From assembly GCA_937877625.1 (NCBI GenBank), contig CALFJG010000023.1:1-64000 (forward strand): a stretch of 64,000 nucleotides of DNA, read 5' to 3'. The position numbers and the translations under genes are program-made. Source of the DNA: an uncultured Prevotellaceae bacterium (lineage in GTDB: Bacteria; Bacteroidota; Bacteroidia; Bacteroidales; Bacteroidaceae). The notes below the pieces were generated by a model that saw only the letters and a program-made list of their open reading frames with translations, was not told the origin of the DNA and searched no databases. Position 1 is the first letter of the stretch; each line of letters opens with the position of its first letter. Positions 18,503 to 27,869 of the stretch are shown piece by piece.

Positions 18503-20263
18503 ATGTTTAACCCTTCCGATTCCCTGCGCAACACGCTATTACCTCAAGGAACATTGCTCCACGGGCGCTACCAAATAGACCACTATCTCAGTAGTGGCGG
18601 CTTTGGCAAAACGTACTATGCTCTTGACACCCAACTGAGCAACAAAGTAGTGGCTGTAAAAGAGTTCTTTGTGAAAGGTATGACGCACCGCAACGAAGAT
18701 GGACACACCGTCGTTGTGTCGAACCCCTTAAACACCGAGCAGTTTGAGAAACTACGCCGCAAGTTCCACAAAGAAGCCCAACGCATGGCTAACCTTGGCG
18801 ACTGCGACCACGTGTGCAGTGTCACCGACCTCTTTGAAGAGAACGACACATCGTATTACGTGATGCAATACATCGACGGCATATCGCTATACGACCGTGT
18901 GACAGAAAGCGGCGCGGTCTCCGAGCAAGAAGCCCGACAGATACTACAGCAGATGCTTGATGCACTTGATGATATTCACTCTAAAAACATCTATCACTTT
19001 GACATCAAACCCCACAACATTATGATAAATCGCAAGGGGAAAGCCATACTGATAGACTTCGGTGCAAGCAAGATAATACAAGACGACCAGGAAGCCTCCC
19101 ACAGCGTTACGGCAATTATCTACACGCGCTTCTATGCCCCCGGCGAACAGATATCACAGGCCTATGATAAGTTCGGCCCCTGGACAGACCTCTATGCCCT
19201 CGGTGCTACGATGTATTTCATCGTCACAGGCAACCGCCCACCTTTAGTAAGCGATATAGAGGAAAATGGTGCTGAGATATTCCGCTATCCAGACTACATC
19301 TCAAACGAGTTTCGTAATATGGTGCTTTGGCTTATGCAGCCCGCGCGTAAACACCGACCGCAAACCGCAAGACAGGTGTTAGAACAACGGCCAGAGTTCT
19401 TCGGGTTGCCCACCATAGACGTGAAGCAACGACCCTTCGACGATAAACAAAACGAGGCTGTCACACAGAAAAACGGCGGCGTAATTGTTGCTGAAGATTT
19501 GGAAGACAACGACGACAAGACCGAATATGAGGTAGATCCCGAAAAAAACCAAGTAAACAAGAGAAGTGGCATCAATCCCTGGAATAACGATAGCGAAGAC
19601 GAGACACAAATAAACAACACCCCTCCGAGAGAGACCCCCGTCAATGGTTTACTTATCAATCCCAGCATAAACCCACAAGGTCAGCCGCAGAAAAAAAGCA
19701 GTGGCAACAAGATAGCCATCTTTGCCGCAATAGGCGGATTTGTGGCTTGTCTTGTTGTTATCGCCGCTTGGTGGCTCCTGCGTCACGAAAAGTTTGAACA
19801 CACTAACAACACACAGTCCACCGCCGTAGTAGCGGACACCCTTACCACCGACTCCACAGAGATCGAGCCAGTGGCTCCTACCACCCCTGCCAACGAGCAA
19901 CAGATGGCCACCACGACCACAACACCTGCAACTACTAACAGCCAAAACATCTCAAGGCCTACCGCTGTTGCTACACCGCCCCAACCTTCTGCTTCTATGC
20001 ATAACACTGCCAGCACAACATCTCGCAATAATCAAGAACCTCAAGAACTTACTATTGGCGGCGGTGGAGGTTCAAACAACAGTCGCACAAGTGCTACCCA
20101 ACCCTCCTCTTCAAGTGTAAGCAACAGCACGACGAGTTCAAATCAGTCCTCATCAAGTTCAGGAAGTTCACGAAGCTCAGGAAGTTCACGACACAATGAC
20201 AGCCGCACATCCTCCTCAGGACAAAATTCTAATGGCGACCTCGTTATCGGCGGCGGACAATAA
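18503..20263 (+). CDS. membrane-anchored Hanks-type Ser/Thr protein kinase
   Basis: Eukaryotic-like protein kinase of 586 residues. Kinase domain about 22-290: glycine-rich loop LSSGGFGKTYY, VAVKEFF lysine, catalytic HFDIKPHN (165-172, Asp167) and DFG (185-187), all intact. A charged linker follows, then one membrane helix (about 402-424: FAAIGGFVACLVVIAAWWLL). The outer region is a low-complexity Ser/Thr/Asn tail with LTIGGGGG and a terminal LVIGGGQ. No PASTA repeats. Most such kinases in Bacteroidota lack known substrates. It has its own promoter and a 3' hairpin, so is probably monocistronic. Confidence 0.92.
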   Translation: MFNPSDSLRNTLLPQGTLLHGRYQIDHYLSSGGFGKTYYALDTQLSNKVVAVKEFFVKGMTHRNEDGHTVVVSNPLNTEQFEKLRRKFHKEAQRMANLGDCDHVCSVTDLFEENDTSYYVMQYIDGISLYDRVTESGAVSEQEARQILQQMLDALDDIHSKNIYHFDIKPHNIMINRKGKAILIDFGASKIIQDDQEASHSVTAIIYTRFYAPGEQISQAYDKFGPWTDLYALGATMYFIVTGNRPPLVSDIEENGAEIFRYPDYISNEFRNMVLWLMQPARKHRPQTARQVLEQRPEFFGLPTIDVKQRPFDDKQNEAVTQKNGGVIVAEDLEDNDDKTEYEVDPEKNQVNKRSGINPWNNDSEDETQINNTPPRETPVNGLLINPSINPQGQPQKKSSGNKIAIFAAIGGFVACLVVIAAWWLLRHEKFEHTNNTQSTAVVADTLTTDSTEIEPVAPTTPANEQQMATTTTTPATTNSQNISRPTAVATPPQPSASMHNTASTTSRNNQEPQELTIGGGGGSNNSRTSATQPSSSSVSNSTTSSNQSSSSSGSSRSSGSSRHNDSRTSSSGQNSNGDLVIGGGQ

Positions 20264-20299
20264 GAAAAGCTCTACTTATGAGGGGGGCTATGAACCAAA

Positions 20300-20333
20300 C
20301 TCGCGCCGCCACTATTCGTTGAGGCGGCGTGAG
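20300..20333 (+). terminator. hairpin after the kinase gene
   Basis: CTCGCGCCGCC and GGCGGCGTGAG form 11-base arms with one mismatch around a 12-base loop, 36 bases after the kinase stop. A T-rich run follows only loosely. Confidence 0.55.
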
Positions 20334-20375
20334 CAATTTGTTTGCAGAAACTATTAAAGTTATATTTATTTTGCG

Positions 20376-20383
20376 TAATTTTG
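20376..20383 (+). promoter_or_regulatory. -7 box for the first DNA methyltransferase
   Basis: TAATTTTG followed by CGGGG, 33 bases before the ATG at 20416. A small hairpin ACGTT-TTCTC-AACGT (20401-20415) directly abuts the start codon and could hide the ribosome-binding site. Confidence 0.55.
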
Positions 20384-20415
20384 CGGGGGCGTAAATAACT
20401 ACGTTTTCTCAACGT

Positions 20416-21648
20416 ATGCTTCTAAGTATTGCCAAGGCTTCACAAAACCTCTCCACAACAATAAAGGTTGTCAGACGCTTGATTGCATCAGGACAAATAA
20501 AGGCTACAAAGGTTTCGGGTTCTCTACGAATTGAAGAATCCGATTTACTCCAATACCAGCAACTGCAGTTAGCCTTTGACGATATGCCCGTTAAAACCTT
20601 TGTCCGCGTGATTAACACACCAAAAAGAGACGTGGTTAATTGGGCGGACATTTCGCAAATGTGGGACAATCCGAAGCCTTCTAAACTTACGTTTGTCGAT
20701 TTGTTCTGCGGAGCGGGTGGACTTAGCAAAGGACTTGAAGAAGCGGGCTTGCAAGGCATTTGCGGCCTTGATTGGTTTGAAGAAGCAGGTCAGACGTATT
20801 CCCGCAACTTTAACCATCCCTTTGTTAACGGCGACATCACAAAGCCTTATATAAAACGGCATTTCTACGAAGTGGTAAAGCAGCAACTCAGAGGACGTAT
20901 ACTTAACGTTGTCGCAGGCGGTTTCCCTTGTCAGGGTTTCAGTATGGCGGGTAATCGCATTGTGGATGACCCTCGCAACTCCCTCTACAAGGAAATGTTG
21001 GAAATTGTAGCTACGTTGCAGCCAGAATTTGTCATCTGCGAAAACGTGAAAGGACTGCGAAGTATGCACTACGGCCTTGTAGAAAAACAGATTATTGCAG
21101 ACTACAAGGCAATAGGCTACGAAATGAACGTCACGACACTTTGTGCCGCAGACTATCATACTCCGCAGATCCGTGAAAGGGTTATTTTTATTGGCAACAG
21201 AATAGGCAAGAAAAATATGCACCCCGCGCCGCTACTGACCCCCAACGAATATGTTACGACGGGACAGGCCATAGCAGACCTTATGAACCACCCCGAAGAC
21301 CCTGCATTTAACCACGTTCCCACAAAGCATAGCCCAGAAATGGTTCAACGGATCTTAGCTTGCCCAGAGGGAAAGAGCCTTTACAAGGGTTATTCCGACG
21401 CATGGAAGAAGTGTCCTTGGAATCAGCCAAGTTGCACCATAAAGGAGAACCACGGCGGCGTGAACATCCATCCCCGTTTGCCGCGCGTGCTGACGGCGCG
21501 GGAAATGGCACGACTGCAATCTTTCCCCGACGACTTTATCTTTATGGGAACGAAAAGCAAGCAGTTAGTGCAAATCGGTAATGCCGTCCCCCCGCTTATG
21601 GGCAAGGCTATCGGTTTGGCAATCAGAAAGTCATACGAAAATGAATAG
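20416..21648 (+). CDS. DNA (cytosine-5) methyltransferase with N-terminal HTH domain
   Basis: C5-cytosine methyltransferase of a probable type II restriction-modification system. Conserved motifs in order: I DLFCGAGGL (from residue 95), IV GGFPCQGFS with catalytic Cys172, VI CENVKGL, VIII QIRERVIFIG and X QIGNAVPPLMGKA; the stretch between VIII and X is a short target-recognition region. Unusually, residues 1-50 (SIAKASQNLSTTIKVVRRLI, ..., GSLRIEESDL) resemble an excisionase/MerR-type helix-turn-helix, which might autoregulate the operon. The candidate nuclease starts inside its last codons. Recognition sequence cannot be read from the sequence. Confidence 0.93.
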   Translation: MLLSIAKASQNLSTTIKVVRRLIASGQIKATKVSGSLRIEESDLLQYQQLQLAFDDMPVKTFVRVINTPKRDVVNWADISQMWDNPKPSKLTFVDLFCGAGGLSKGLEEAGLQGICGLDWFEEAGQTYSRNFNHPFVNGDITKPYIKRHFYEVVKQQLRGRILNVVAGGFPCQGFSMAGNRIVDDPRNSLYKEMLEIVATLQPEFVICENVKGLRSMHYGLVEKQIIADYKAIGYEMNVTTLCAADYHTPQIRERVIFIGNRIGKKNMHPAPLLTPNEYVTTGQAIADLMNHPEDPAFNHVPTKHSPEMVQRILACPEGKSLYKGYSDAWKKCPWNQPSCTIKENHGGVNIHPRLPRVLTAREMARLQSFPDDFIFMGTKSKQLVQIGNAVPPLMGKAIGLAIRKSYENE

Positions 21649-22372
21649 AGAAATGAACGCATACTATCAAAAGAGTCAGCACTTTCAAGAGAGGTTGAAA
21701 GAATACGCCTGCAACATCTTCAAAACCTATGGACGCGAACTCGTGCTTAGGCTTGAGGAGTATAACCTCTTGCAGAACAAGCACAACTGCATAGAATCCT
21801 CCACGGCTATTGGCTTTGTGCTGGAAGAGTTTCTTGTGTCGAAACTTGAAATGTACACGCACTGCTGTGACGCGGAGGAATACCGCATAGACCGCTTCGT
21901 CGGCGCGACGGCAAGCGAGAGTTATGACTGCTTCTCTGTCAAGGATGGCACGAAGTTTATGGTGAACGTGAAGTGCGAGAAAGGTAGGGCAGCAAATAAT
22001 GCCGTTGCCGCCATCCAGCAACTCCACCGCAACTATTGCCTTGAAGAGCCACAGCAGGAAAAATCATTTATTCTGCTAAAAGTAAAGTACGAAATACGCG
22101 ATGCCTACGAGGATTCCGAAGATCGACGTGCAAAGCCACGCCACCTTTATATAAAAGACATAGAAACCTACAGCCTTGAAGAAGTGGACTTTTCTGAAGG
22201 ACACAGACAGGACAATCGCAGTTGGTCACAGGCAGGCGCAGCGACGCGAAACAACGGACGTTTGCAAATTTCTTCACATTTCCGAGAGGAACACAAAATG
22301 CCCATTGAAAAGATTTCCTACAAAACAACTTTTGCGCAGTTAAACGCACTTGTGGCAAACAACAAGAAATAA
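21641..22372 (+). CDS. candidate type II restriction endonuclease partner
   Basis: 243-residue protein I cannot assign to a named family. The start at ATG 21641 overlaps the methyltransferase gene by 8 bases (a second ATG is at 21653); the frame's longer 5' extension merely shadows the methyltransferase. Asp96 in ESYDCF and the NVK at 109-111 in FMVNVKCEKG are spaced like a PD-(D/E)xK nuclease core, with Asn in place of the usual Glu/Asp/Gln. The position behind a C5-methyltransferase with translational coupling is typical of restriction enzymes. Function is therefore inference from context plus a weak motif. Confidence 0.65.
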   Translation: MNREMNAYYQKSQHFQERLKEYACNIFKTYGRELVLRLEEYNLLQNKHNCIESSTAIGFVLEEFLVSKLEMYTHCCDAEEYRIDRFVGATASESYDCFSVKDGTKFMVNVKCEKGRAANNAVAAIQQLHRNYCLEEPQQEKSFILLKVKYEIRDAYEDSEDRRAKPRHLYIKDIETYSLEEVDFSEGHRQDNRSWSQAGAATRNNGRLQISSHFREEHKMPIEKISYKTTFAQLNALVANNKK

Positions 22373-22781
22373 GCACGCAACACATTTTTATTATTATTTT
22401 AGACACCCCACCGAGTGCCGCCTTTCTTTTTCTCCGAACTGTGATATCAGGAGAGCCTAACGCCCCCGTGCGTGCCTTTTCAACTTGATTTAACAACCGT
22501 TTTCCCGCAAAAGCGTCCCGCAATCACACGGCATCGGCAGCTATCATCTGCGAGGCGGGGACACAGCTGTCGGTGCTGCAGTTCCTCCTCGAGGATTGGC
22601 GGATAGACGCGAGGGTGGTGCTCTGATGCCGCCTGCGCTCGTGGACAGACAAGAGCGGCGCGAGCGTATTTTTATTTTGAACGCAAAGGGGGGAGCGAAG
22701 AAGTCGCCGCAAAACGTTCACGCTGCAAGTTGTGGCGCAAGTTATTACTACAGAAGCGGCAAATAATCCTTATAATTATCG

Positions 22782-22789
22782 TAAATTTG
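22782..22789 (+). promoter_or_regulatory. -7 box for the second DNA methyltransferase
   Basis: TAAATTTG followed by CAGG, 16 bases before the ATG at 22805, which rules out the longer frame start at 22730. The preceding gap 22373-22781 has no supported gene; around 22500-22626 one frame is open and GC-rich and ends in a stop, possibly a degraded gene tail. Confidence 0.65.
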
Positions 22790-22804
22790 CAGGCGGAAAA
22801 AGGT

Positions 22805-24106
22805 ATGGAAAATATAAAAACCAACATAGACGCACAGATTACATTACGAGAAGTACTGGGAAACAAACGCTTCCGCCTGCAAATCTACGGCTCTTCCGCT
22901 GTAACCGATGAAGGAGTTATGCCGTTTGAGGAGCAAATGGCTTATGTTACTCACTTCCTTCATAACAAAGATAAACCCGAAAGTAAATACTACCGTGAAA
23001 AAGCCGTATCACTAATTCGGGACTTTATTGCTACAAAGTACGGCACGGATACCGCAGATGATTGTTTATGGGAATCTCCTGTGCAATATAATCTGTTTCC
23101 TGACATTTTCAGAGTTCCTTTCCCTGCTCCTAAAAATAGCGAGTTTACGTTTATAGACTTATTTGCTGGTATTGGTGGATTCCGTATTCCTGCACAATGG
23201 GAAAACGGACGTTGCGTATTTTCATCGGAATTTAACACCCACGCCCAAAAGGTATATTATGCCAATTACGGAGAAGTACCGTTTGGAGACATCACAAAAA
23301 TTCCTGTTGAGCGTATTCCAGAACACGACGTTCTTACTGCAGGTTTTCCCTGTCAGCCGTTCAGTATATCGGGTAAGATGCGTGGGTTTGAAGACACACG
23401 CGGCACACTGATATACAACGTTTTCAAAATCATTGAGGCTAAGCAACCAAAAGTTGTATTTCTTGAAAACGTGAAACACCTTGTCTATCACGACGGCGGC
23501 AATACACTGCGAACCATTCTTGAAGGACTAAACACTCTCGGTTACAAGACAAGCTGGAAAGTCCTAAACGCTTCCGACTTTGGTGTAGCGCAAAACCGCG
23601 AACGTATCATAATCATAGGCAACAAAGAGCGGGTATTTAATTTCTCCCGTGTAGAACGCAAACCGCGTGTAATGTTAAAAGAGGTTCTGGAAAAGGATAC
23701 AGGACAGTTTGAGTATATGACAGAACCATATACACTATTTTCCGAATACACCTTGCAACCATCAGGGCTTATTTTCGTTGGCTACCGCAACAAGGCTATT
23801 CGTAAAGCAGGCGTGCGGCCAGGTACAGAACACCTATCGCGTGTTCACAAACAGCCTAACCGCATTTATTCATCCGAAGGCGTGCATCCAGCCTTACCGT
23901 CGCAGGAATCGTCTGGGCGTTTTTGGATCTTGGATAAAGAGCGTGTACGCAAACTCACCATAGGAGAGTGTTATCGCATCATGGGCTTCCCCGATGAGTT
24001 TATACGCGATACCAACCTTGGCGAAGAATACAGACAGATAGGAAATTCTGTCTGTGTACCGATGATTCACGCTATCATTAAACAAATAAAAGAACAAATG
24101 CTATGA
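22805..24106 (+). CDS. DNA (cytosine-5) methyltransferase, second and apparently solitary
   Basis: 433-residue C5-cytosine methyltransferase: motif I DLFAGIGGFR (from residue 118), IV AGFPCQPFS with Cys183, VI LENVKHL, VIII QNRERIIIIG, and X RQIGNSVCVPM. The target-recognition region between VIII and X is long (about 130 residues: RNKAIRKAGVRPG, ..., PSQESSGRFWIL) and differs from the first enzyme, so the two should recognise different sites. About 110 extra residues precede motif I and look helical, of unknown function. No nuclease follows; the next gene is convergent, so it may be an orphan or its partner may be elsewhere. Confidence 0.93.
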   Translation: MENIKTNIDAQITLREVLGNKRFRLQIYGSSAVTDEGVMPFEEQMAYVTHFLHNKDKPESKYYREKAVSLIRDFIATKYGTDTADDCLWESPVQYNLFPDIFRVPFPAPKNSEFTFIDLFAGIGGFRIPAQWENGRCVFSSEFNTHAQKVYYANYGEVPFGDITKIPVERIPEHDVLTAGFPCQPFSISGKMRGFEDTRGTLIYNVFKIIEAKQPKVVFLENVKHLVYHDGGNTLRTILEGLNTLGYKTSWKVLNASDFGVAQNRERIIIIGNKERVFNFSRVERKPRVMLKEVLEKDTGQFEYMTEPYTLFSEYTLQPSGLIFVGYRNKAIRKAGVRPGTEHLSRVHKQPNRIYSSEGVHPALPSQESSGRFWILDKERVRKLTIGECYRIMGFPDEFIRDTNLGEEYRQIGNSVCVPMIHAIIKQIKEQML

Positions 24107-24171
24107 TAGAAGATATCCGATAGTGACGTTTACACAATTTAGCACGCGCCATATATAAGCGGTTTATGCAT

Positions 24172-24210
24172 ACGAAGAATGGCTACGCCCGGGGCGTAGC
24201 CATTCTTCGT
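24172..24210. terminator. perfect 18-bp stem between convergent genes
   Basis: ACGAAGAATGGCTACGCC and its exact complement surround a 3-base loop CGG. It sits between the stops of the second methyltransferase and the M16 peptidase and can serve both strands, though neither side has a U-tract. Confidence 0.75.
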
Positions 24211-24238
24211 GAGGGATGTATGGTCTGCCGATGCTTAA

Positions 24239-27034
24239 TCAGGGAAGCATGACGATTGTAGCACAGTTATTGTCCAGAAGCAGGTGTCGACGAACGAATA
24301 ATTGAATATCCTCGGAAGTGATACTGCGTTGCACCTCTTCGTAACCGGTGTGCGTGTCGCGTCCATAGCGCGTTAGGGCACGTATAGCACCTTCCCAGTA
24401 GTTGTTCTCGCGCTGGTTGTCGGCATAGGTCTTGACGTTGTAGTTCACCGCCTTTTCTATCTCATCCGTTGTCACACCATTGACAACAATATCGTCTATG
24501 CCTTGACGCATCAAGATTAGAGCACTGTCGGCTTTCTCGGGTTTCACCGGGCAAATGGTCTGCATAGAGTATTGCTCGCGCAGCCCTATTTCAAGGTCGG
24601 CACGGGTGTGTACGCTATAGGCCATACTACCTTCCTCGCGAATGCTCTTCAGATAACGCTGCGAGAGTATTTGTCCGAGTACGTCAACTATAGCAGCATC
24701 GCGCAGCGTCCATTCTTGGTTGCCGTGCCATACTTGAATGATATAACTCTTTGGTGTCTCCATTTCGCGTGTAAAACGATTGACGTGTACGCCGTCAACA
24801 ATGCTTAGTTCCTGTTCGGGGCGTAGCTCACGCTTTTCAACGCCTGGCAGCGAGGCCAAATAGGTTTCGCAGAAGAGGCGGAGGGAATCTACATCAAAGT
24901 TGCCGGTGAAATAGAAATCAAAGTCGCCAGGTGAGTTGAAGCGTTCACTATATATACGCCGCATCGTCTGGAAATCGGCATTGTCGAGGTCGTCGGCTTT
25001 GATAGGTTTCGCAAAGGGATGATTGGCATATAAAGTAGAAATAATCGTGTCGCTCAGTGCTGTCTCCGGTACACGCTCTGCAGCCTCGAGTTGGTGGCGG
25101 CGCGAAGTGATGGCGCGTGTGTAACTCTCTACGTCGTTGCCCGGTGCGGTGAAGTGCAGATAGAGCAGCTCGAAGAAGGTACGTAAGTCTTTGGGTGTGG
25201 AAGAGCCATCAAGAGCCTCTCCTGTGGCGGAGAGAGTGGAGCCGAGTTTCACTTGCTTGCCGCTGAGAGCCTTCTGGAGCTCGGTAGCACTGAAAGCTCC
25301 GAGGCCTGCTTCGTCCACGATGTCGGTGGTCAAGCGAGCGTTGAGTACATCAGCGGGTTTCACGGCTTGCAGACCGCCGAAGCTACGCGCACCGAAGACC
25401 ACCTGACTCTCGTTGAAATCAGTTTTCTTGAAATAAACGACAGCCCCATTAGATAGTTTCCACTGCGAATAACCAAAGGCCGAAGGCTCTTCGCTAACGA
25501 TGCGTCCGGGTGTGGGGAGTTGGGCTACAAGAGGCTCGTTGCGCACGTTATCCACATAAGCCTCAACGTTGGCAACACGCGCGGCAGCCACGGCACCTTT
25601 GAGTGCTTCGGCAGCGGGTACAGCGATATCGTCCTTCTCGGGATAAAGGGCGAACACCACAAAGTTCTTATCTATGCTCTCAACAAGGCCTTTAACCATC
25701 TCGTTGAGCATTTCGTGACCGAGCTGTTGCGCTAAGACTTGATAGATTTGATACTCCGTCGCAATATCGGAGAGCGGCTTATTGTCGAGGAAGGCACGCA
25801 CATAGCGATTGACAAAATAACTGTTCTGCTGCTTATCGCGGTTGTCGTATTGTTTCTCTAATTGGCTGAGGTATTCTTGCTTCGCGCGGTCGAGCTCGCT
25901 CGGTGTGAGTCCGAACCGACGTATGCGCTCCACCTCTATCATAACAGCCTCGGTAGCCTCTACGTCAAGACCGGGCTTCGGCATAACAAATATATGGAAG
26001 GCATCCATTGTTTTGCTCACGAGATACTCTCCATCGTAGCACCCTGCGTTGAGGTACGGGCAGTCGGGTTTTTGTGCCAACTCTTCAAAACGCGCGTTAA
26101 TGGCTTCCTCTATCACGTTGCTGGCATAGTTCATCGCCAGATAGGCCACGGTGTTCGACACCTCCCGTGGCAAAGGCTCATGCTTAAACATCAGCATTAT
26201 CATAGGCTGCGCCTGCTCTTTATCTTTATCTACCACATAGATAGCCTCGTCATTGTCGGGTACGGGATAGTCCACGTAGGGCTCTGGATTAGCAGGGTTT
26301 TGTATATCGCCGAAGAGGCTTATGACCTTTTGCTCCACCTCATCGACGTTGATGTCGCCGACAACAATAATGCCTTGCAACTCTGGGCGATACCAGCGGT
26401 GGTAGTAGGCACGCAACGTGTCGTAAGGACAACCATCAACCACGCTCATCAGTCCGATGGGAAAGCGGCGGCCATAACGTGAGTTGGGATAGAGCGTTTC
26501 TAAGTTACGCTCGTACATACGCATTGAGCCGCTACTACGCAAGCGCCACTCTTCGTGTATCACACCGCGCTCTTTATCAATCTCTTCAGCCTCAAGCAGT
26601 ACAGAGTTCGACCAGTCGTGCAGGATAAGCAAACAGGAATCTACGTGTCCCGGAGTAACCGGCACGTTGTCGATATTATAAACCGTCTCATCGGTACCCG
26701 TGTAGGCATTGAGTTCGCCGCCGAAGTTAATGCCGATGCTCTGTAAATACTCTGTCACGCTGTTGCCCGGGAAATGTGCCGTGCCGTTGAAACACATGTG
26801 CTCCAAGAAGTGGGCGAGGCCACGCTGGCTCTCCTCCTCCTGCACGCTGCCCACACGCTGGGCGATGTAGAAGTTGGCGCGATTTTTTGGCAATTCGTTG
26901 TGACGTATGTAGTACGTCAGACCATTAGGCAGTTTACCCGTGCGAACGTCTGGGTCGGCAGGCAACTCTGGGACTTGCTGTGCCTGCAATGCAAGCAACG
27001 GTAGCAGCAATAAGAATAAAAGAATTCTTCTCAT
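24239..27034 (-). CDS. secreted M16-family zinc metalloprotease (insulinase/pitrilysin)
   Basis: Exported or periplasmic zinc peptidase of about 931 residues with both M16 halves in one chain. Start is the ATG at 27034, giving signal peptide MRRILLFLLLLPLLALQAQQ; the frame extends to 27103 but the promoter box lies within that extension. The inverted zinc motif HFLEH is at residues 75-79 with the downstream ligand in the ERGVIHEEW segment; later halves show KTYADNQRENNYWEGAI and similar M16 C-terminal features. Such enzymes degrade peptides; no substrate is evident here. Confidence 0.93.
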   Translation of the reverse strand: MRRILLFLLLLPLLALQAQQVPELPADPDVRTGKLPNGLTYYIRHNELPKNRANFYIAQRVGSVQEEESQRGLAHFLEHMCFNGTAHFPGNSVTEYLQSIGINFGGELNAYTGTDETVYNIDNVPVTPGHVDSCLLILHDWSNSVLLEAEEIDKERGVIHEEWRLRSSGSMRMYERNLETLYPNSRYGRRFPIGLMSVVDGCPYDTLRAYYHRWYRPELQGIIVVGDINVDEVEQKVISLFGDIQNPANPEPYVDYPVPDNDEAIYVVDKDKEQAQPMIMLMFKHEPLPREVSNTVAYLAMNYASNVIEEAINARFEELAQKPDCPYLNAGCYDGEYLVSKTMDAFHIFVMPKPGLDVEATEAVMIEVERIRRFGLTPSELDRAKQEYLSQLEKQYDNRDKQQNSYFVNRYVRAFLDNKPLSDIATEYQIYQVLAQQLGHEMLNEMVKGLVESIDKNFVVFALYPEKDDIAVPAAEALKGAVAAARVANVEAYVDNVRNEPLVAQLPTPGRIVSEEPSAFGYSQWKLSNGAVVYFKKTDFNESQVVFGARSFGGLQAVKPADVLNARLTTDIVDEAGLGAFSATELQKALSGKQVKLGSTLSATGEALDGSSTPKDLRTFFELLYLHFTAPGNDVESYTRAITSRRHQLEAAERVPETALSDTIISTLYANHPFAKPIKADDLDNADFQTMRRIYSERFNSPGDFDFYFTGNFDVDSLRLFCETYLASLPGVEKRELRPEQELSIVDGVHVNRFTREMETPKSYIIQVWHGNQEWTLRDAAIVDVLGQILSQRYLKSIREEGSMAYSVHTRADLEIGLREQYSMQTICPVKPEKADSALILMRQGIDDIVVNGVTTDEIEKAVNYNVKTYADNQRENNYWEGAIRALTRYGRDTHTGYEEVQRSITSEDIQLFVRRHLLLDNNCATIVMLP

Positions 27035-27073
27035 AGCTATAAAATCTAATTGAAAAAAGTTTGTTTCGTCTGC

Positions 27074-27081
27074 AAAAGTAA
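27074..27081 (-). promoter_or_regulatory. -7 box for the M16 peptidase gene
   Basis: Reads TACTTTTG on the minus strand, 40 bases upstream of the ATG at 27034. It fixes the start choice. Confidence 0.65.
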
Positions 27082-27107
27082 CATTTCTTGAACTTTGAAA
27101 CAAAATT

Positions 27108-27124
27108 ATTTAGGACACTATTGG
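27108..27124 (+). repeat. 17-bp direct repeat, left copy
   Basis: ATTTAGGACACTATTGG is repeated exactly at 27952-27968. The two copies bracket an 827-base gene-poor segment containing repeat array B and its downstream module. The segment 27125-27600 also has an open frame beginning GTG at 27245 (70 codons, ends in a TGA overlapping an ATG), which I do not recognise and consider a possible gene remnant. Confidence 0.8.
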
Positions 27125-27601
27125 CTTTTTTACATAAGGTGTTAAAGAAATGGAGGATAACGCTTAGCATTGCAAGTAGAAAACACTAATCCTTAAGTTA
27201 TAAGCGCAATATCACTCAGACGTCGGTGGAGCTACCTGCAGCGAGTGTCGCTCACGGGGAGCAACCAGCGAAGGCGGGATAGCCACCTGATAGAGGCTGC
27301 GGAAAACACGGAGGGCAAAGGTCGGGAGAGGAAACTCGTGTTTCCGAAGATGCCAACGGACTATAAACCATTGCCAACGGTGATGGCCAAGACACGGGGT
27401 AAATCACCAGAGGGCGTTGACTTGGACAAAGCACTTGAAGAACGTTGGCAGGAATGAGCAAGATAAAAGCGTTGATAGCCTCTAACATCCTGCTTGCCCA
27501 CTTCTCCCATCGCGAGGGCTTCTATTAGGATACCGCCGCCGTATTCTCGTTGTCCTTTCAAGAACTTCACACTACTTCCGAAACAAAAATAAAAAAACAA
27601 A

Positions 27602-27790
27602 GTCCGATGGTGTTTAAACAAAGTCCGACCGCGTTCAGACATACTCCTTTTGGTTTTAAAATCGAGTGCTTTGATTTTAAAATCAAGCCGATTGATTTTA
27701 AAATCAAAGGCTTTGATTTTAAAATCAAAAGGACTAAGTTTTTACCCCGCCCGATGATGCTTAAAATCCGTCCGAAAAATTTTCTCTTTC
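27602..27790. repeat. 21-bp palindromic repeat array B (9 units)
   Basis: Units start every 21 bases from 27602 to 27770. The consensus is GTCCGA followed by TTGATTTTAAAATCA; three central units carry perfect TTGATTTTAAAATCAA palindromes at 27671, 27692 and 27713, with a diverged one at 27650. Outer units (27602, 27623, 27749, 27770) keep the GTCCGA or GCCCGA head but a diverged tail. After the array come TTTCTCTTTCGCGCCTTTGC and the module at 27870. Confidence 0.92.
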
Positions 27791-27869
27791 GCGCCTTTGC
27801 ACGCCTAAAGTTGATGATACGGTAAGACTTGTGGGAGCGCAGTCAGCTGGTAGTGCAGGCTGGTGGCCC

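Noticed and set aside
22524..22721. 65-codon minus-strand frame between the nuclease and second methyltransferase
   Set aside because: No recognisable features; the plus-strand frame ending at 22626 (SVLQFLLEDWRIDARVVL) looks more protein-like but has no start, so neither was called a gene.
24106..24238. Vsr-type endonuclease after the second methyltransferase
   Set aside because: Only 132 bases and a hairpin lie before the convergent M16 gene; no reading frame is available.
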